This document shows positions 16,770-24,833 of a DNA stretch of 57,311 nucleotides, in pieces. The notes beneath the pieces are model-generated. The model worked only from the letters and a program-made list of their open reading frames with translations. It searched no databases and had not been told where the DNA came from. Within the stretch, counting starts at the first letter, position 1. Every line of letters starts with the position of its first letter. Source of the stretch: an uncultured Lachnospiraceae bacterium (lineage in GTDB: Bacteria > Bacillota_A > Clostridia > Lachnospirales > Lachnospiraceae); contig CANOBT010000017.1 of assembly GCA_947564305.1 (NCBI GenBank), positions 1-57,311 of the forward strand, written 5' to 3'. Made by a program: the position numbers and the translations under genes.

Positions 16770-17780
16770 ATGATACCTATAACACAAGAAGCAATCCGTA
16801 CATTACCCAAAATCGAATTACACATTCATCTGGAAGGCACGTTCAGCAAAGAGTATGTCTGCCAATTGGCTGAAAAGCTCAACGTTCCGCTGCCGCATGA
16901 CAAGGAACACCTCTTTTCCTTTACATGCCTGGCGGAATTTCTGGAAATGCTCGACTGGAATTGCAGCCTGATCCGTAATGCCGAGGATGCAGAGCAATTA
17001 GCCTATCACTTTGCAGAGTATGCTAAGGAGCAAGGGATTATCTATGCAGAGGTGATCGTAAATCCGACACACTGGAAAAATATCACTCTGGACGTACTAG
17101 TTCCAAGCGTTTTAGCCGGATTTGAACGTGCAGCAGGGAACGGTTTGACTGATTGCCGTCTGATGGTTTCCCTCCTGCGTACACAGAGCACGGAAACTGC
17201 AAAAGATACGGTGGATTGGCTGATTGCGCATCCGCATTCAAGATTAATTGGTCTGTCTGTAGACGGCAATGAAGAGGCGGCAGAGTCCAACGAACGTTTT
17301 TCTCCGCTGTTTGCAAAGGCAAAGGAAAGCGGGCTTCATTTGACCGCCCATGCCGGGGAATCTTCCGGACCGGAGGGTGTCTGGGAAGCTTTGCAGCTGC
17401 TGCAGGCGGAACGAATTGATCATGGTGTAAGGGCCATTAATGATGAGAAGCTTATGAAACATCTGAAAGACAACCATATTGCACTGAATGTCTGCTTCAC
17501 CTCGAATATTCTGTGCAATATTTTCACAGAAGAGAACCACCCCATGAAAGCACTGTTTGACTATGGCCTGCTCGTTACGGCCAGCACAGACGACCCGCAG
17601 ATTCTTGTGGATACCATGTGCTACGAATTGGAACGTATTGCCACATTGTATGGCTGGGGAATGGAAGAATTGGTTCGTCTGCAGTATAATGCCATTGAAG
17701 CCTGCTTCTGCTCAGAAGAGAAAAAAGCAGATTTCCGGGAGAAAGTGAGACTTTACAGAGAATCATTGATTGAAAGATAA
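16770..17780 (+). CDS. Adenosine deaminase-family enzyme
   Basis: A 336-residue cytosolic amidohydrolase. The zinc and catalytic signatures of the adenosine/adenine deaminase family are visible: H18-x-H20 (HIHLEG), HAGE around residue 192, the DHG motif around 217, and the terminal TDDP around 274. It would convert adenosine (or a related aminopurine) to inosine plus ammonia for purine salvage. In place of the more usual NTDDP or NSDDP it reads STDDP, so the exact base or nucleoside is open. A GGAGGAG site precedes the ATG. It is a single gene with its own terminator. Confidence 0.85.
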   Translation: MIPITQEAIRTLPKIELHIHLEGTFSKEYVCQLAEKLNVPLPHDKEHLFSFTCLAEFLEMLDWNCSLIRNAEDAEQLAYHFAEYAKEQGIIYAEVIVNPTHWKNITLDVLVPSVLAGFERAAGNGLTDCRLMVSLLRTQSTETAKDTVDWLIAHPHSRLIGLSVDGNEEAAESNERFSPLFAKAKESGLHLTAHAGESSGPEGVWEALQLLQAERIDHGVRAINDEKLMKHLKDNHIALNVCFTSNILCNIFTEENHPMKALFDYGLLVTASTDDPQILVDTMCYELERIATLYGWGMEELVRLQYNAIEACFCSEEKKADFREKVRLYRESLIER

Positions 17781-17838
17781 TTTTTACAGCTTCCGGAATG
17801 AATCTGACAGAGATTAATCCAATGAAGGAATAAAAGTA

Positions 17839-17889
17839 AAACAAGGTGTAAGTTCTTTGTGAAATTGCCAAAGACTTTACACCTTGTTT
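17839..17889 (+). terminator. Intrinsic terminator after the deaminase gene
   Basis: CAAGGTGTAAGTTCTTTG (17842-17859) pairs with CAAAGACTTTACACCTTG (17869-17886) apart from a small internal mismatch, followed by TTT and AT-rich sequence. A-rich sequence precedes it, so it may also serve the converging VOC gene. Confidence 0.8.
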
Positions 17890-17943
17890 ATATATTAACC
17901 TAGAAATTGTTGCTTAAAATGTATAAGCTTTTCTAATCCACCC

Positions 17944-18312
17944 CTACTTTGCAGGAATAATCTCCAGCCAATATCCGTCCGGATCTTCGATAAAATACAC
18001 TCCCATTTCCGGATTCTCGAAACAGACACAGCCCATCTCTCTATGCTTAGCAAGCGCAGCATCAAAATCATCCACCGTAAATGCAAGATGAATTTCGTTA
18101 TCGCCTAACTCATATGGGCGGTTCATATCCCGAAGCCAAGTCAGCTCCAACAAATGCGGCGTTGTCTGGTCCCCTAAAAAGGTAATTGTAAAGCTGCCGT
18201 CCGCAGCGTCTTTCGTTCGCTCCACCGTAAGTCCCAGAGCTTCTTTGTAAAAATCCAGAGATTTCTGCAGGTCATAAACGTTTAGATTGTTATGGGCAAA
18301 TGTAAATTTCAT
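17944..18312 (-). CDS. VOC-family lactoylglutathione lyase-like protein
   Basis: A 122-residue protein of the glyoxalase I fold. Candidate metal ligands follow the family order: His7 (FAHNNLNV), Glu in LLELTW, His in NEIHLAF and Glu in YWLEIIP. The family isomerises the hemithioacetal of methylglyoxal, although many members act on other small molecules. Start taken at the ATG at 18312 with a GGGAGG site. It follows the GH78-like gene by 17 bases, so it is co-transcribed with a sugar-release enzyme, where methylglyoxal from deoxysugar breakdown would be a plausible hazard (inference). Confidence 0.8.
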   Translation of the reverse strand: MKFTFAHNNLNVYDLQKSLDFYKEALGLTVERTKDAADGSFTITFLGDQTTPHLLELTWLRDMNRPYELGDNEIHLAFTVDDFDAALAKHREMGCVCFENPEMGVYFIEDPDGYWLEIIPAK

Positions 18313-18329
18313 TATAGTGTCCTCCCTTT

Positions 18330-19931
18330 TCAATTTTTTTCTTTCAATTTTCCATTCTTCTTATAAAACTTTCTTAATAAATATGTCGGCGTACAGCTCC
18401 ATGCATGACAGTAACTGTTGACCATACTGGAACCATATGGCGATTCATTTTTATTATATGGATTATATAATTCCCAAAATGTGTCCGCTCCATCCAAAAT
18501 CATTTCTCCCCAGTAGCGTTTCATCTCTTCCAATGCCAATTCTTCTTCCCCGCAGCGGATTAATGCATCCATATAGTGATGATACATATAGGGTGTGACC
18601 ATACGGATTCTCGGATTCACCTGCATAGTATGCAATATCAATTCCCGGCTCTTTTCTTTATCAAATACTCTTGCCAGAATCATCCAAACCTGCGTCGCCC
18701 AGGACACCTGCCGCATCTCCCCGCTGACAAACAACTTCTGCTTTTCGTCCCAGAAATGCTCCAGCGCCGCCTTTTTCAAAATTTCCATCTGCTCCTCGGT
18801 TTTCTGTATCCGTTCCTCGTCTCCGAGCACTTTTGCCATACGGACTGCATAACGCATCGTATAAATCAGCACTGCCTGCGCCCCGGCCTGTTTATTCAAT
18901 CCTTCTCCCCAGTCCAGGAAGCACCAGAACTCATCCCCCTTATCTATCATAACATGGCGCTCATCAAGCATCGTTTCCCAACAGATATCAATCTGCTCCA
19001 TTGCCTGGGGATACAGTTCTTTCAACGTTTCCAAATCCTGGGATGCCTCATAGTAGTCACACAATGCCGGTCCGAAAAACAACGCATAGTCCATCAGGTA
19101 TGTATCGTCTACACGCAAATCCGGTTCATGAAAAAAGCAAGCCCCAATCCTTCCATCCTCAAAAGTCATTCCCGCAAAAAGATAGAGACAGCGCTTTACC
19201 ATATCAAAATTACGGAACGTCTCATAATTCGCTCTCGCCTGAAGCCTTAAATCTCCCAGCCAAAGTCTCCTGTCACGCTTCACACCGTCCTCAAACACAC
19301 TCTGCATACAGTCCATCAAAGTCTTGATGCTTACACGATCCATCCGATTGAGCAGGTCATCATCCGAATTCAACGGTTCCACCACATTCATTTCCACCGC
19401 TGATACATAATCACAGTAAATATTCCGCAGTGTCAGGTTGTATTTCGGTGAGGTGTCCAATACTTCAATTTGCATATAGCGAAATGCATAACGCCGCGGC
19501 ATATGGACCGCAGCCGGCAGAATATCTAAATGCATGGTGTCCTCCTGAATCCAGGACCTGCTCAGCCATCCGTCATAATCCTCTGCGTCCTCCAATAATT
19601 CCGATGGAATCTCCGCAAATTTCAGCCGTAAATATGCCGGGGCATCATAATGGCTGCCCACCGGAACGGCCGTAAAAGACACGTATCCCACCTGATGGTC
19701 TCCAAAATCGAAGATGACTTTATCCCCCTTTCCAAAACTCATTTTCGGTAATTCGGACATATCCGCACCTTCATGGACAATCGCCTCATGATATTGATTT
19801 TCTTCCACCGTCACCATCCGTATCGGGCGGATGACCCTCTTGTTCAGCACCGGTTCCAGGGCCGCCGCCTTGTCCAAAAATGCCTGATTTGTTTTTACCT
19901 GGAAATTCTCAATCTTGCTAAATGATGCCAT
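18330..19931 (-). CDS. Alpha-L-rhamnosidase-like six-hairpin glycosidase (GH78-related)
   Basis: A 533-residue protein without a signal peptide. An N-terminal beta-sandwich region (to about 170) is followed by an (alpha/alpha)6 barrel. The stretch DGVKRDRRLWLGDL resembles the catalytic-acid motif of GH78-like enzymes (DG.KRDR..W.GD). It is shorter than typical rhamnosidases (800-1000 residues), having lost extra beta domains. Start at the ATG at 19931 after GGAGG. Probably removes terminal rhamnose or another deoxysugar from imported oligosaccharides; the substrate is not certain. Confidence 0.65.
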   Translation of the reverse strand: MASFSKIENFQVKTNQAFLDKAAALEPVLNKRVIRPIRMVTVEENQYHEAIVHEGADMSELPKMSFGKGDKVIFDFGDHQVGYVSFTAVPVGSHYDAPAYLRLKFAEIPSELLEDAEDYDGWLSRSWIQEDTMHLDILPAAVHMPRRYAFRYMQIEVLDTSPKYNLTLRNIYCDYVSAVEMNVVEPLNSDDDLLNRMDRVSIKTLMDCMQSVFEDGVKRDRRLWLGDLRLQARANYETFRNFDMVKRCLYLFAGMTFEDGRIGACFFHEPDLRVDDTYLMDYALFFGPALCDYYEASQDLETLKELYPQAMEQIDICWETMLDERHVMIDKGDEFWCFLDWGEGLNKQAGAQAVLIYTMRYAVRMAKVLGDEERIQKTEEQMEILKKAALEHFWDEKQKLFVSGEMRQVSWATQVWMILARVFDKEKSRELILHTMQVNPRIRMVTPYMYHHYMDALIRCGEEELALEEMKRYWGEMILDGADTFWELYNPYNKNESPYGSSMVNSYCHAWSCTPTYLLRKFYKKNGKLKEKN

Positions 19932-19968
19932 GTTCTTTTCCTCCAAAAAATTTTTACGCTTCCTTTTA

Positions 19969-20514
19969 TTACAATTCCATTCTCATAAGAATTAACTCCT
20001 GCCATCCTGTATTCCTGGAACGAAATCCTCTTGGATTGCGCCCATATTCGATAAATCCAACACTTTTATAAAGCGAAACCGCCCTGACATTTTCCCCGAC
20101 AACCTCGAGCTCAAGCTGCGAATATCCTGCCTGTCTGGCACATTCGATGCAGGCCAGCGTCAATGCCCGTCCGATACCCAAGCCCCAATGAGCCTCTTCT
20201 ATACCGATGCCAAACTGCGCACGATGCCGGAGTTTCTCCCTTTTGTCGACTGCCCCAATACCCGCTGTACCAACAATGCGGCCATTGATTATGGCACATA
20301 ATTCCATTTCACTCTCACTCTGTTCTCTCTCAGTCAAAAATTGTCGTTCCTCTTCAATGCCAAAACTGTTTTCATCGGAGTATGACGCTAAAAAATCGGT
20401 CTCGCTGTGTGTCAGGTTAAAGTTATCGCATACTGCTTCTGCATCAGAAGCCTCCGCCTTCCTAATCAGGCACTCTTCATTATTTTTCAGAATTACAGTT
20501 TTTTTGTAATGCAT
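19969..20514 (-). CDS. GNAT-family N-acetyltransferase
   Basis: A 181-residue acetyltransferase with the acetyl-CoA loop (RAQFGIGIEEAHWGLGIGRAL) and a terminal SLYKSVGF motif of the GNAT fold. It may acetylate an amino group on a small molecule or protein; the acceptor cannot be told. A GGGGGG site lies eight bases before the ATG. It is separated from the glycosidase gene by 37 bases and may share its transcript. Confidence 0.82.
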   Translation of the reverse strand: MHYKKTVILKNNEECLIRKAEASDAEAVCDNFNLTHSETDFLASYSDENSFGIEEERQFLTEREQSESEMELCAIINGRIVGTAGIGAVDKREKLRHRAQFGIGIEEAHWGLGIGRALTLACIECARQAGYSQLELEVVGENVRAVSLYKSVGFIEYGRNPRGFRSRNTGWQELILMRMEL

Positions 20515-20561
20515 CCTTTTATCCCCCCTTTAGTTTGCTAAGCTGTTTCCGGAAAAAAACA

Positions 20562-20690
20562 TCATCTTTCCCGAAGTGTTACTTCGATTTCACCGCCAAA
20601 CGATTTATCGTTTTTTTTACAGACTGCTTTTGTAATACCAATTAAAATCTCCCTTGCAGGGCCGGACGTAAGGAGACGGTCCCTTTTCAT
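20562..20690 (-). CDS. Possible short gene (42 aa), unrecognised
   Basis: An open frame starts at an ATG at 20690. Its composition looks protein-like: a basic start (MKRDRLLTSGPAREILIGI), a central KAVCKKND and an end GGEIEVTLRER. The ribosome site is weak (GAG eight bases away). It may be a real small gene leading the acetyltransferase gene, or the remains of a longer one. No family recognised. Confidence 0.3.
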   Translation of the reverse strand: MKRDRLLTSGPAREILIGITKAVCKKNDKSFGGEIEVTLRER

Positions 20691-20756
20691 TGTACTCTCA
20701 CTATTTCAATGCTGTCAATCAACTATAGCAAAAAATGTCTAACATTTAAATATGCA

Positions 20757-21239
20757 TTACAGTTCACGGTAATACAGACAAATGTTTTCATAACGTCCAT
20801 CTTTCATACGAAAACCTTTTGGAATGGTTCCAAGTTGAATGAACCCAAGTCTTTCATAGAGATGCCTTGCATGAATATTTGATTCTACAACCGCATTATA
20901 TTGCAATATTTTGAATCCATGAATCCTTCCCTGTTCCAGGCAATCCAGAACAAGTTTTTCTCCAATATGAAGTCCCCGGCTATTGCTGCTTACGGCAAAA
21001 CTGGCATTACCAATATGACCACAGCGTCCAATATTGTTTGGATGTAAGATATAAAGCCCTAAAATATTTCCATGCTCATCCTCTGCTACGGCACTGTATG
21101 TCTGCTCTGCAAAAAATTTCCTCCCGGAATCAACATCCAAAAAATTTTCCTGTGGAAATGCAATTCCCTCTTTCACAACTTCATTCCAAATTTCAATCAT
21201 TGATTCCAAATCGTTTTCTCTATATCCTCTTATCTGCAT
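20757..21239 (-). CDS. GNAT-family acetyltransferase (phosphinothricin/Pat-like)
   Basis: A 160-residue acetyltransferase with the architecture of the L-amino-acid/phosphinothricin acetyltransferase group (RENDLESMIEIWNEVV start, HIGEKLVLDCLEQ acetyl-CoA loop, HLYERLGF end). Start chosen at the ATG at 21239, which follows AGAAGGAG. An alternative ATG at 21287 overlaps the stop of the upstream gene and has AGGAG inside it; that would add 16 charged residues. Acceptor unknown. It is co-transcribed with the zinc-ribbon gene. Confidence 0.82.
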   Translation of the reverse strand: MQIRGYRENDLESMIEIWNEVVKEGIAFPQENFLDVDSGRKFFAEQTYSAVAEDEHGNILGLYILHPNNIGRCGHIGNASFAVSSNSRGLHIGEKLVLDCLEQGRIHGFKILQYNAVVESNIHARHLYERLGFIQLGTIPKGFRMKDGRYENICLYYREL

Positions 21240-21286
21240 TTGTATTTTCTCCTTCTTAATCTTTCCATCTGAAACATTTTGCTTCA

Positions 21287-21901
21287 TCACTTCTCCTGCA
21301 GCTTAACAAGCAGTTTTACAATTGCATCTCGATTTTTTGCTGTTTTCATAAATGTTGGCAGCATATCCGACTGAGAGCGCATCGTCTTATAAGTTTCGTA
21401 AAAATCAGCTTGGACAGTCCGCAGGTCTGCCGACAAATAGTCAATCAGATATTGTAAATGTTCTCTGTTTAATGCCCAGATTGTTTTTCCCCTGTAACTC
21501 GTCTGAAAATAAAGCGGATAATGAAAATATGGGTCCTCTGCATTCCGTATATTTTGAAATACAACATGTTTCAGTGCTTTTGTGTATGAAACATCTCCTA
21601 TCACAGTTTCTTCACAATAGGGACACTTAACTCTTATCTTTTGTCCATGAACTTTTTTATCAGTCAATGTAATCCGAAAATATTTCCCGGTTGATGTACA
21701 TTGAGCGGCTGCTTGAAAATCCTTGTTTTCACCTGGCACAGTTTCTCTTTTCGTATAACATGATTCACATTGAAAAACTGCAATATTATACTCTTTATCA
21801 AAATGAACAGTCCCTGCTTTACCACATTTTGGACAGATAACAACCATATCTGACCAAAATGAAAATGTATGATATGGAACATCATGAAATCTTTTTACCA
21901 T
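21287..21901 (-). CDS. Zinc-ribbon protein of unknown function
   Basis: A 204-residue soluble protein. The N-terminal third carries a four-cysteine ribbon (CPKC ... CESC, about residues 23-50), and a further CPYC follows at about 95-98. The remainder is helical and hydrophilic, with HYPLYFQTSYRGKTIWALNREHLQYL suggesting a compact domain. I do not recognise a named family, but this combination is seen in hypothetical proteins of Firmicutes. A GGGGGC site lies close to the ATG. It is coupled to the acetyltransferase gene downstream. It could be a DNA- or RNA-binding regulator; this is open. Confidence 0.6.
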   Translation of the reverse strand: MVKRFHDVPYHTFSFWSDMVVICPKCGKAGTVHFDKEYNIAVFQCESCYTKRETVPGENKDFQAAAQCTSTGKYFRITLTDKKVHGQKIRVKCPYCEETVIGDVSYTKALKHVVFQNIRNAEDPYFHYPLYFQTSYRGKTIWALNREHLQYLIDYLSADLRTVQADFYETYKTMRSQSDMLPTFMKTAKNRDAIVKLLVKLQEK

Positions 21902-22016
21902 ATAGCCCCCATAAAACTAATCCAAAGTTGCCACAGCGTTTTTTCTCTCTGGTATTATAAAAGAAGCCTCTTTTACTTCCGCAAAACTAAGAAATATAAC
22001 CGGGAAGGTTCCGGAT

Positions 22017-22059
22017 AAAAAAATCAGCTATACTTTTCTAAAAGTATAACCGATTTTTT
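22017..22059 (-). terminator. Intrinsic terminator of the 22159-22737 gene
   Basis: On the minus strand a stem of AAATC plus TATACTTTT arms with a two-base loop (TATACTTTT at 22029-22037, AAAAGTATA at 22040-22048) is followed by a seven-T run. Confidence 0.75.
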
Positions 22060-22094
22060 CATGTAATACAATGTCAGAATTTATTCCGTCGAAG

Positions 22095-22135
22095 CAATCA
22101 ATGAGCCAAGCGGACATGCTTACATGTACATTTGA
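22095..22135 (-). repeat. Dispersed palindromic repeat, family 2, copy 2
   Basis: On the minus strand it reads TCAAATGTACATG, TAAG, CATGTCCG, then CTTGGCTCATTGATTG, matching the copy at 14236-14276. It lies just after the stop of the gene at 22159 and before that gene's terminator, again at a 3' end. Confidence 0.6.
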
Positions 22136-22158
22136 CTTTATCAGCACTTCACACATTT

Positions 22159-22737
22159 TTACGCCTGAATATCAATTCCCTTTGACCCGCCAGATTTTCC
22201 CATGACCATTGATGTAATGTTCTCGTCCGCGAAAATCTCATCCAGCATACCTTCCGGAATCGGCCTCCCCGCAGTCCATCCGGGTATTTTTTCTTTCAAT
22301 GCACTGGTAACCTTGCCTGATATCCCTAAATGAAGCTGATTCAGCGTCCAGGCCGCAGATAAACGGTCTTCTTTTTTTAATGTCTTGTAATATTCATTAT
22401 TTTTGCGGTAATACGCATCCCATTCAGCTTCGTTATCTCCTGACATGCCATTATATTTGTAATAAGCCATTTTTACATCTTCTAAAACATGCTGTTTCAT
22501 TTCATCCGACACCGGAATGATTTTTTTATAATCGCTCCTACCTGTCACACACATTCCTTCTACACCATAGGAATTTTTGTAATGCCCTGAAAGCAAGTCT
22601 TCCAGAGTGTTCCTGCCGCCAACGCCAGATTTCCTTGATGTCCCGCTGCCAAAAGTCATTTTTGTATTTCTCATTCCCATGTTCATCTTTGAAAAAAATT
22701 GCCAGATTCCCTGATAGTTGTTCCCTATACGCATCAT
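22159..22737 (-). CDS. Hypothetical protein, 192 aa
   Basis: Supported by an AAAGGAG site before tandem ATGs (22737 and 22734) and its own terminator. The product has no membrane segment or signal. It starts with a glycine- and asparagine-rich segment (RIGNNYQGIWQFF; FGSGTSRKSGVGG), continues as a charged helical region (EAEWDAYYRKNNEYYKTLKK) and ends with GKSGGSKGIDIQA. The unstructured N-terminus and helical centre recall small substrates or chaperoned proteins of export systems, but no secretion genes are nearby. Family not recognised. Confidence 0.6.
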   Translation of the reverse strand: MMRIGNNYQGIWQFFSKMNMGMRNTKMTFGSGTSRKSGVGGRNTLEDLLSGHYKNSYGVEGMCVTGRSDYKKIIPVSDEMKQHVLEDVKMAYYKYNGMSGDNEAEWDAYYRKNNEYYKTLKKEDRLSAAWTLNQLHLGISGKVTSALKEKIPGWTAGRPIPEGMLDEIFADENITSMVMGKSGGSKGIDIQA

Positions 22738-22915
22738 ATCACTCCTTTGCCTGATTCTTATCTTCACCTATGATATCGACAAATTTTTTTCATTTTTCAG
22801 TCAAATGGAATGAAAGGACTACTTTTCGGGAACGAAAGGAATTTTTCATTTCCTCGCTCTGCACATGCTCAAGAGTAAATCCTGCCTCTGAAACTATATA
22901 CATTACACTTTATTA

Positions 22916-23440
22916 CTACTTATGAACTACGTAGCAGTCATGGGGCATATCAACACCACGGTAATGCTTTGTCCATGTGTCTGTTTTCACCATGCCATTT
23001 CGGATGGCTACCTTCTGCGAAGCGATATTGGTATCTCGGATAATCGAGCAAACCTCATCCGCTTTCAGCACTTCAAAAGCATATTTCTTACACGCTTTCG
23101 CGGCTTCCACAGCATAGCCTTGATGCCAGTATGACCGCTGAAAAAGATAGCCCACTTCCAACCGTTCCTCCTCTTTCCACGGCTGCATCGTTAATCCGCA
23201 TTGTCCAATCATCTCACCTGTCTCTTTCAGTACCGCGGCCCACAATCCAAAGCCATATTTATGATAACGCGAAATCTGTCTGTCAAGCCACTCCTGTACT
23301 TCCTCGTCATTAAATGCACCTTCGTAAGCATACATGGTTTCTTCATCCTTTAAAATCTTACATAAGGAATCAAAATCTGATTGCTCTAGCTCCCGCAAAT
23401 ATAACCTCTCTGTTTCAAGAATCATAGGTTTCTTTTTCAT
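22916..23440 (-). CDS. GNAT-family acetyltransferase, RimJ/RimL type
   Basis: A 174-residue protein starting with the RimJ/RimL signature (ILETERLYLRELEQSDFDSLCKIL) and carrying an acetyl-CoA loop (SYWHQGYAVEAAKA) and ASQKVAIRNGM. It may act on ribosomal proteins or small amines. The ATG overlaps the stop of a 28-residue open frame (ATGA), so translation is probably coupled to it. It also carries one copy of repeat family 1 before its ribosome site. Confidence 0.85.
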   Translation of the reverse strand: MKKKPMILETERLYLRELEQSDFDSLCKILKDEETMYAYEGAFNDEEVQEWLDRQISRYHKYGFGLWAAVLKETGEMIGQCGLTMQPWKEEERLEVGYLFQRSYWHQGYAVEAAKACKKYAFEVLKADEVCSIIRDTNIASQKVAIRNGMVKTDTWTKHYRGVDMPHDCYVVHK

Positions 23441-23523
23441 TTATGTTTCCCCTTTGCTATTTGTAACCAATCTGCTGTTGCAATCCCTATTACTGATAAA
23501 ATCATTCCTATGAGTTTCTTCAT
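23437..23523 (-). CDS. Small peptide gene (28 aa) coupled to the acetyltransferase
   Basis: The frame begins at an ATG at 23523 after a strong GGAGG site and ends in a TGA that overlaps the next start. The peptide has a basic start (MKKLIGMI), a short hydrophobic core (LSVIGIATA), and a tail DWLQIAKGKHK. The tail is encoded by the repeat-1 core, GATTGGTTACAAA. It could be a membrane peptide or simply a leader that drives translation of the next gene. A leader hairpin (AGGACTATG/CATAGTCCT, 23562-23583) lies upstream. Confidence 0.5.
   Translation of the reverse strand: MKKLIGMILSVIGIATADWLQIAKGKHK
23460..23475 (-). repeat. Repeat family 1, copy 2
   Basis: TTTGTAACCAATCTGC on the plus strand; the second palindrome arm is degenerate here. 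It begins 19 bases before the start codon of the acetyltransferase gene. Confidence 0.6.
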
Positions 23524-23787
23524 TCGTTACCTTCCTCCAAATTCTCCTATAAAATACTACAAGGACTATGCTGCCATAGTCCTCATATGTAATGTCATTA
23601 CAGTGCCGCCAGCACTTTTTTAACGTCCGCTTGTTAACAGGACTCTTCCCTAGTAGTATTCTACCAAATAAGAAAATTTTGTCAATGGCTGAAAACCAGC
23701 AGAGTGTTCTATGAATCCCATCTGTTACTGTTCACTGTAACAATCAGGCTGCAAACCGTAACATCATCCTGTCCTGTACAGGTTCCG

Positions 23788-23967
23788 TCAGTCTATAGAG
23801 GTAACGATAGGTTTCCCATTTTGATCCACCAAAACAGTCATCCCACATCCCGCCGACATATTATGGGAGGCCAGAAGGTAATTCACTCCAGTTTCCTTAT
23901 CAACGATGATTTTTTCTACATTGGCTATTCCCTGAGAATAGACCTCAGCAAATCGGTCTTTTGCCAT
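23788..23967 (-). CDS. DUF6440-like small protein (59 aa)
   Basis: A short soluble protein with the recognisable order RFAEVYSQG, KIIVDKETGVNYLL, then a glycine turn and GKPIVT that I associate with DUF6440. Its function is unknown. Start taken at the ATG at 23967 with an AAAGGAG site; the open frame to 24012 is not needed. It is followed by hairpins and the GGCTGCAAACCGTAACAT motif (23747-23764). Confidence 0.7.
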   Translation of the reverse strand: MAKDRFAEVYSQGIANVEKIIVDKETGVNYLLASHNMSAGCGMTVLVDQNGKPIVTSID

Positions 23968-24089
23968 ACTCTCACGCTCCTTTCTGTCCCGTTTGTTTAC
24001 AGGTATTACCATACCACATCAACAGGGACAGATGCTCCTAATTTCCTAAATGGCAGTAATACTTCCTAAACGACATAAAGAGGGTGTCC

Positions 24090-24833
24090 TTAGAGGTCCC
24101 CTCCCATTCTCCTGCGCAATCGTAATTTTCCTGAGCGGGAAATCAGGCACTCCCTTCCCCTGACCCACAGCCTGTTACGCTTGATATCCACTTCTTCGAT
24201 TTTATCTGCCGCCACCAGGTAGGAACGGTGGACACGAAGGAACCGTTGTCCCAATTGCGCTTCCAGTTCATTGAGACTGCCCAGGAAATCTATCCGGCTG
24301 TCGACTGTATGCAGGAGAACGTGATGGGGCGTGGGGGCAGTCTCGAAAAATAGAATCTCGTTCAAAGGAATATTTCTCACCATATCTCCTGTACGCAGAG
24401 TAAATATTTCCTTCGAATTCCGGCGCTCCACCGCAAGCCGTGTCTGAATAGCCTCAAGGCATAGAGACACAGACTTTTCCAACTGCCCCGGGCTTTTTAC
24501 GATATAGTCAAAGGCTTCCAAATGATACTGGAATGTGCGGTAGGCCAGATCGCCGTAGCTAGTAATATATACCAGAGTGGCAAGGGAGTCGAGATGCCGA
24601 ATTTTTTCCCCCAACAGAAAACCGTCCCAGGTTTTGTCCTTCAAATCCACATCCAGAAAATAGATGCCCTGTCTGCCGCCGGCACTCTCCAATGTGTCCA
24701 GCAGGGATAAAGGACTGCCCACAGAGCAGACAATCTCCATATCCCAGCCTTCAATCATTATCTTCCGCTCTAATGTCATTTGTATCTGTCGGCGGACTGC
24801 CGGTTCATCATCACAGAGATAAATGCCAATCAT
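24090..24833 (-). CDS. LytTR-family response regulator (AgrA-like)
   Basis: A 247-residue regulator with an N-terminal receiver (LCDDEPAVRRQI; acceptor Asp in YFLDVDLKDKTWDG) and a C-terminal LytTR DNA-binding domain (GDMVRNIPLNEILFFET; LGQRFLRVHRSYLVAADKI). The ATG at 24833 overlaps the kinase stop and has a GGAGG site, so I do not use the longer frame to 24983. It pairs with the kinase at 24830-26191. Target genes are not evident; no agrB or agrD gene lies nearby. Confidence 0.87.
   Translation of the reverse strand: MIGIYLCDDEPAVRRQIQMTLERKIMIEGWDMEIVCSVGSPLSLLDTLESAGGRQGIYFLDVDLKDKTWDGFLLGEKIRHLDSLATLVYITSYGDLAYRTFQYHLEAFDYIVKSPGQLEKSVSLCLEAIQTRLAVERRNSKEIFTLRTGDMVRNIPLNEILFFETAPTPHHVLLHTVDSRIDFLGSLNELEAQLGQRFLRVHRSYLVAADKIEEVDIKRNRLWVRGRECLISRSGKLRLRRRMGGDL

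Noticed and set aside
16574..16873. A 99-codon open frame on the plus strand
   Set aside because: No ribosome site, and it runs in another frame into the adenosine deaminase gene, which has a strong site and clear motifs.
20598..20613. AAACGATTTATCGTTT hairpin with T-run on the plus strand
   Set aside because: No plus-strand gene ends here, and on the minus strand the T-run is on the wrong side. It also lies inside the possible 42-residue frame.
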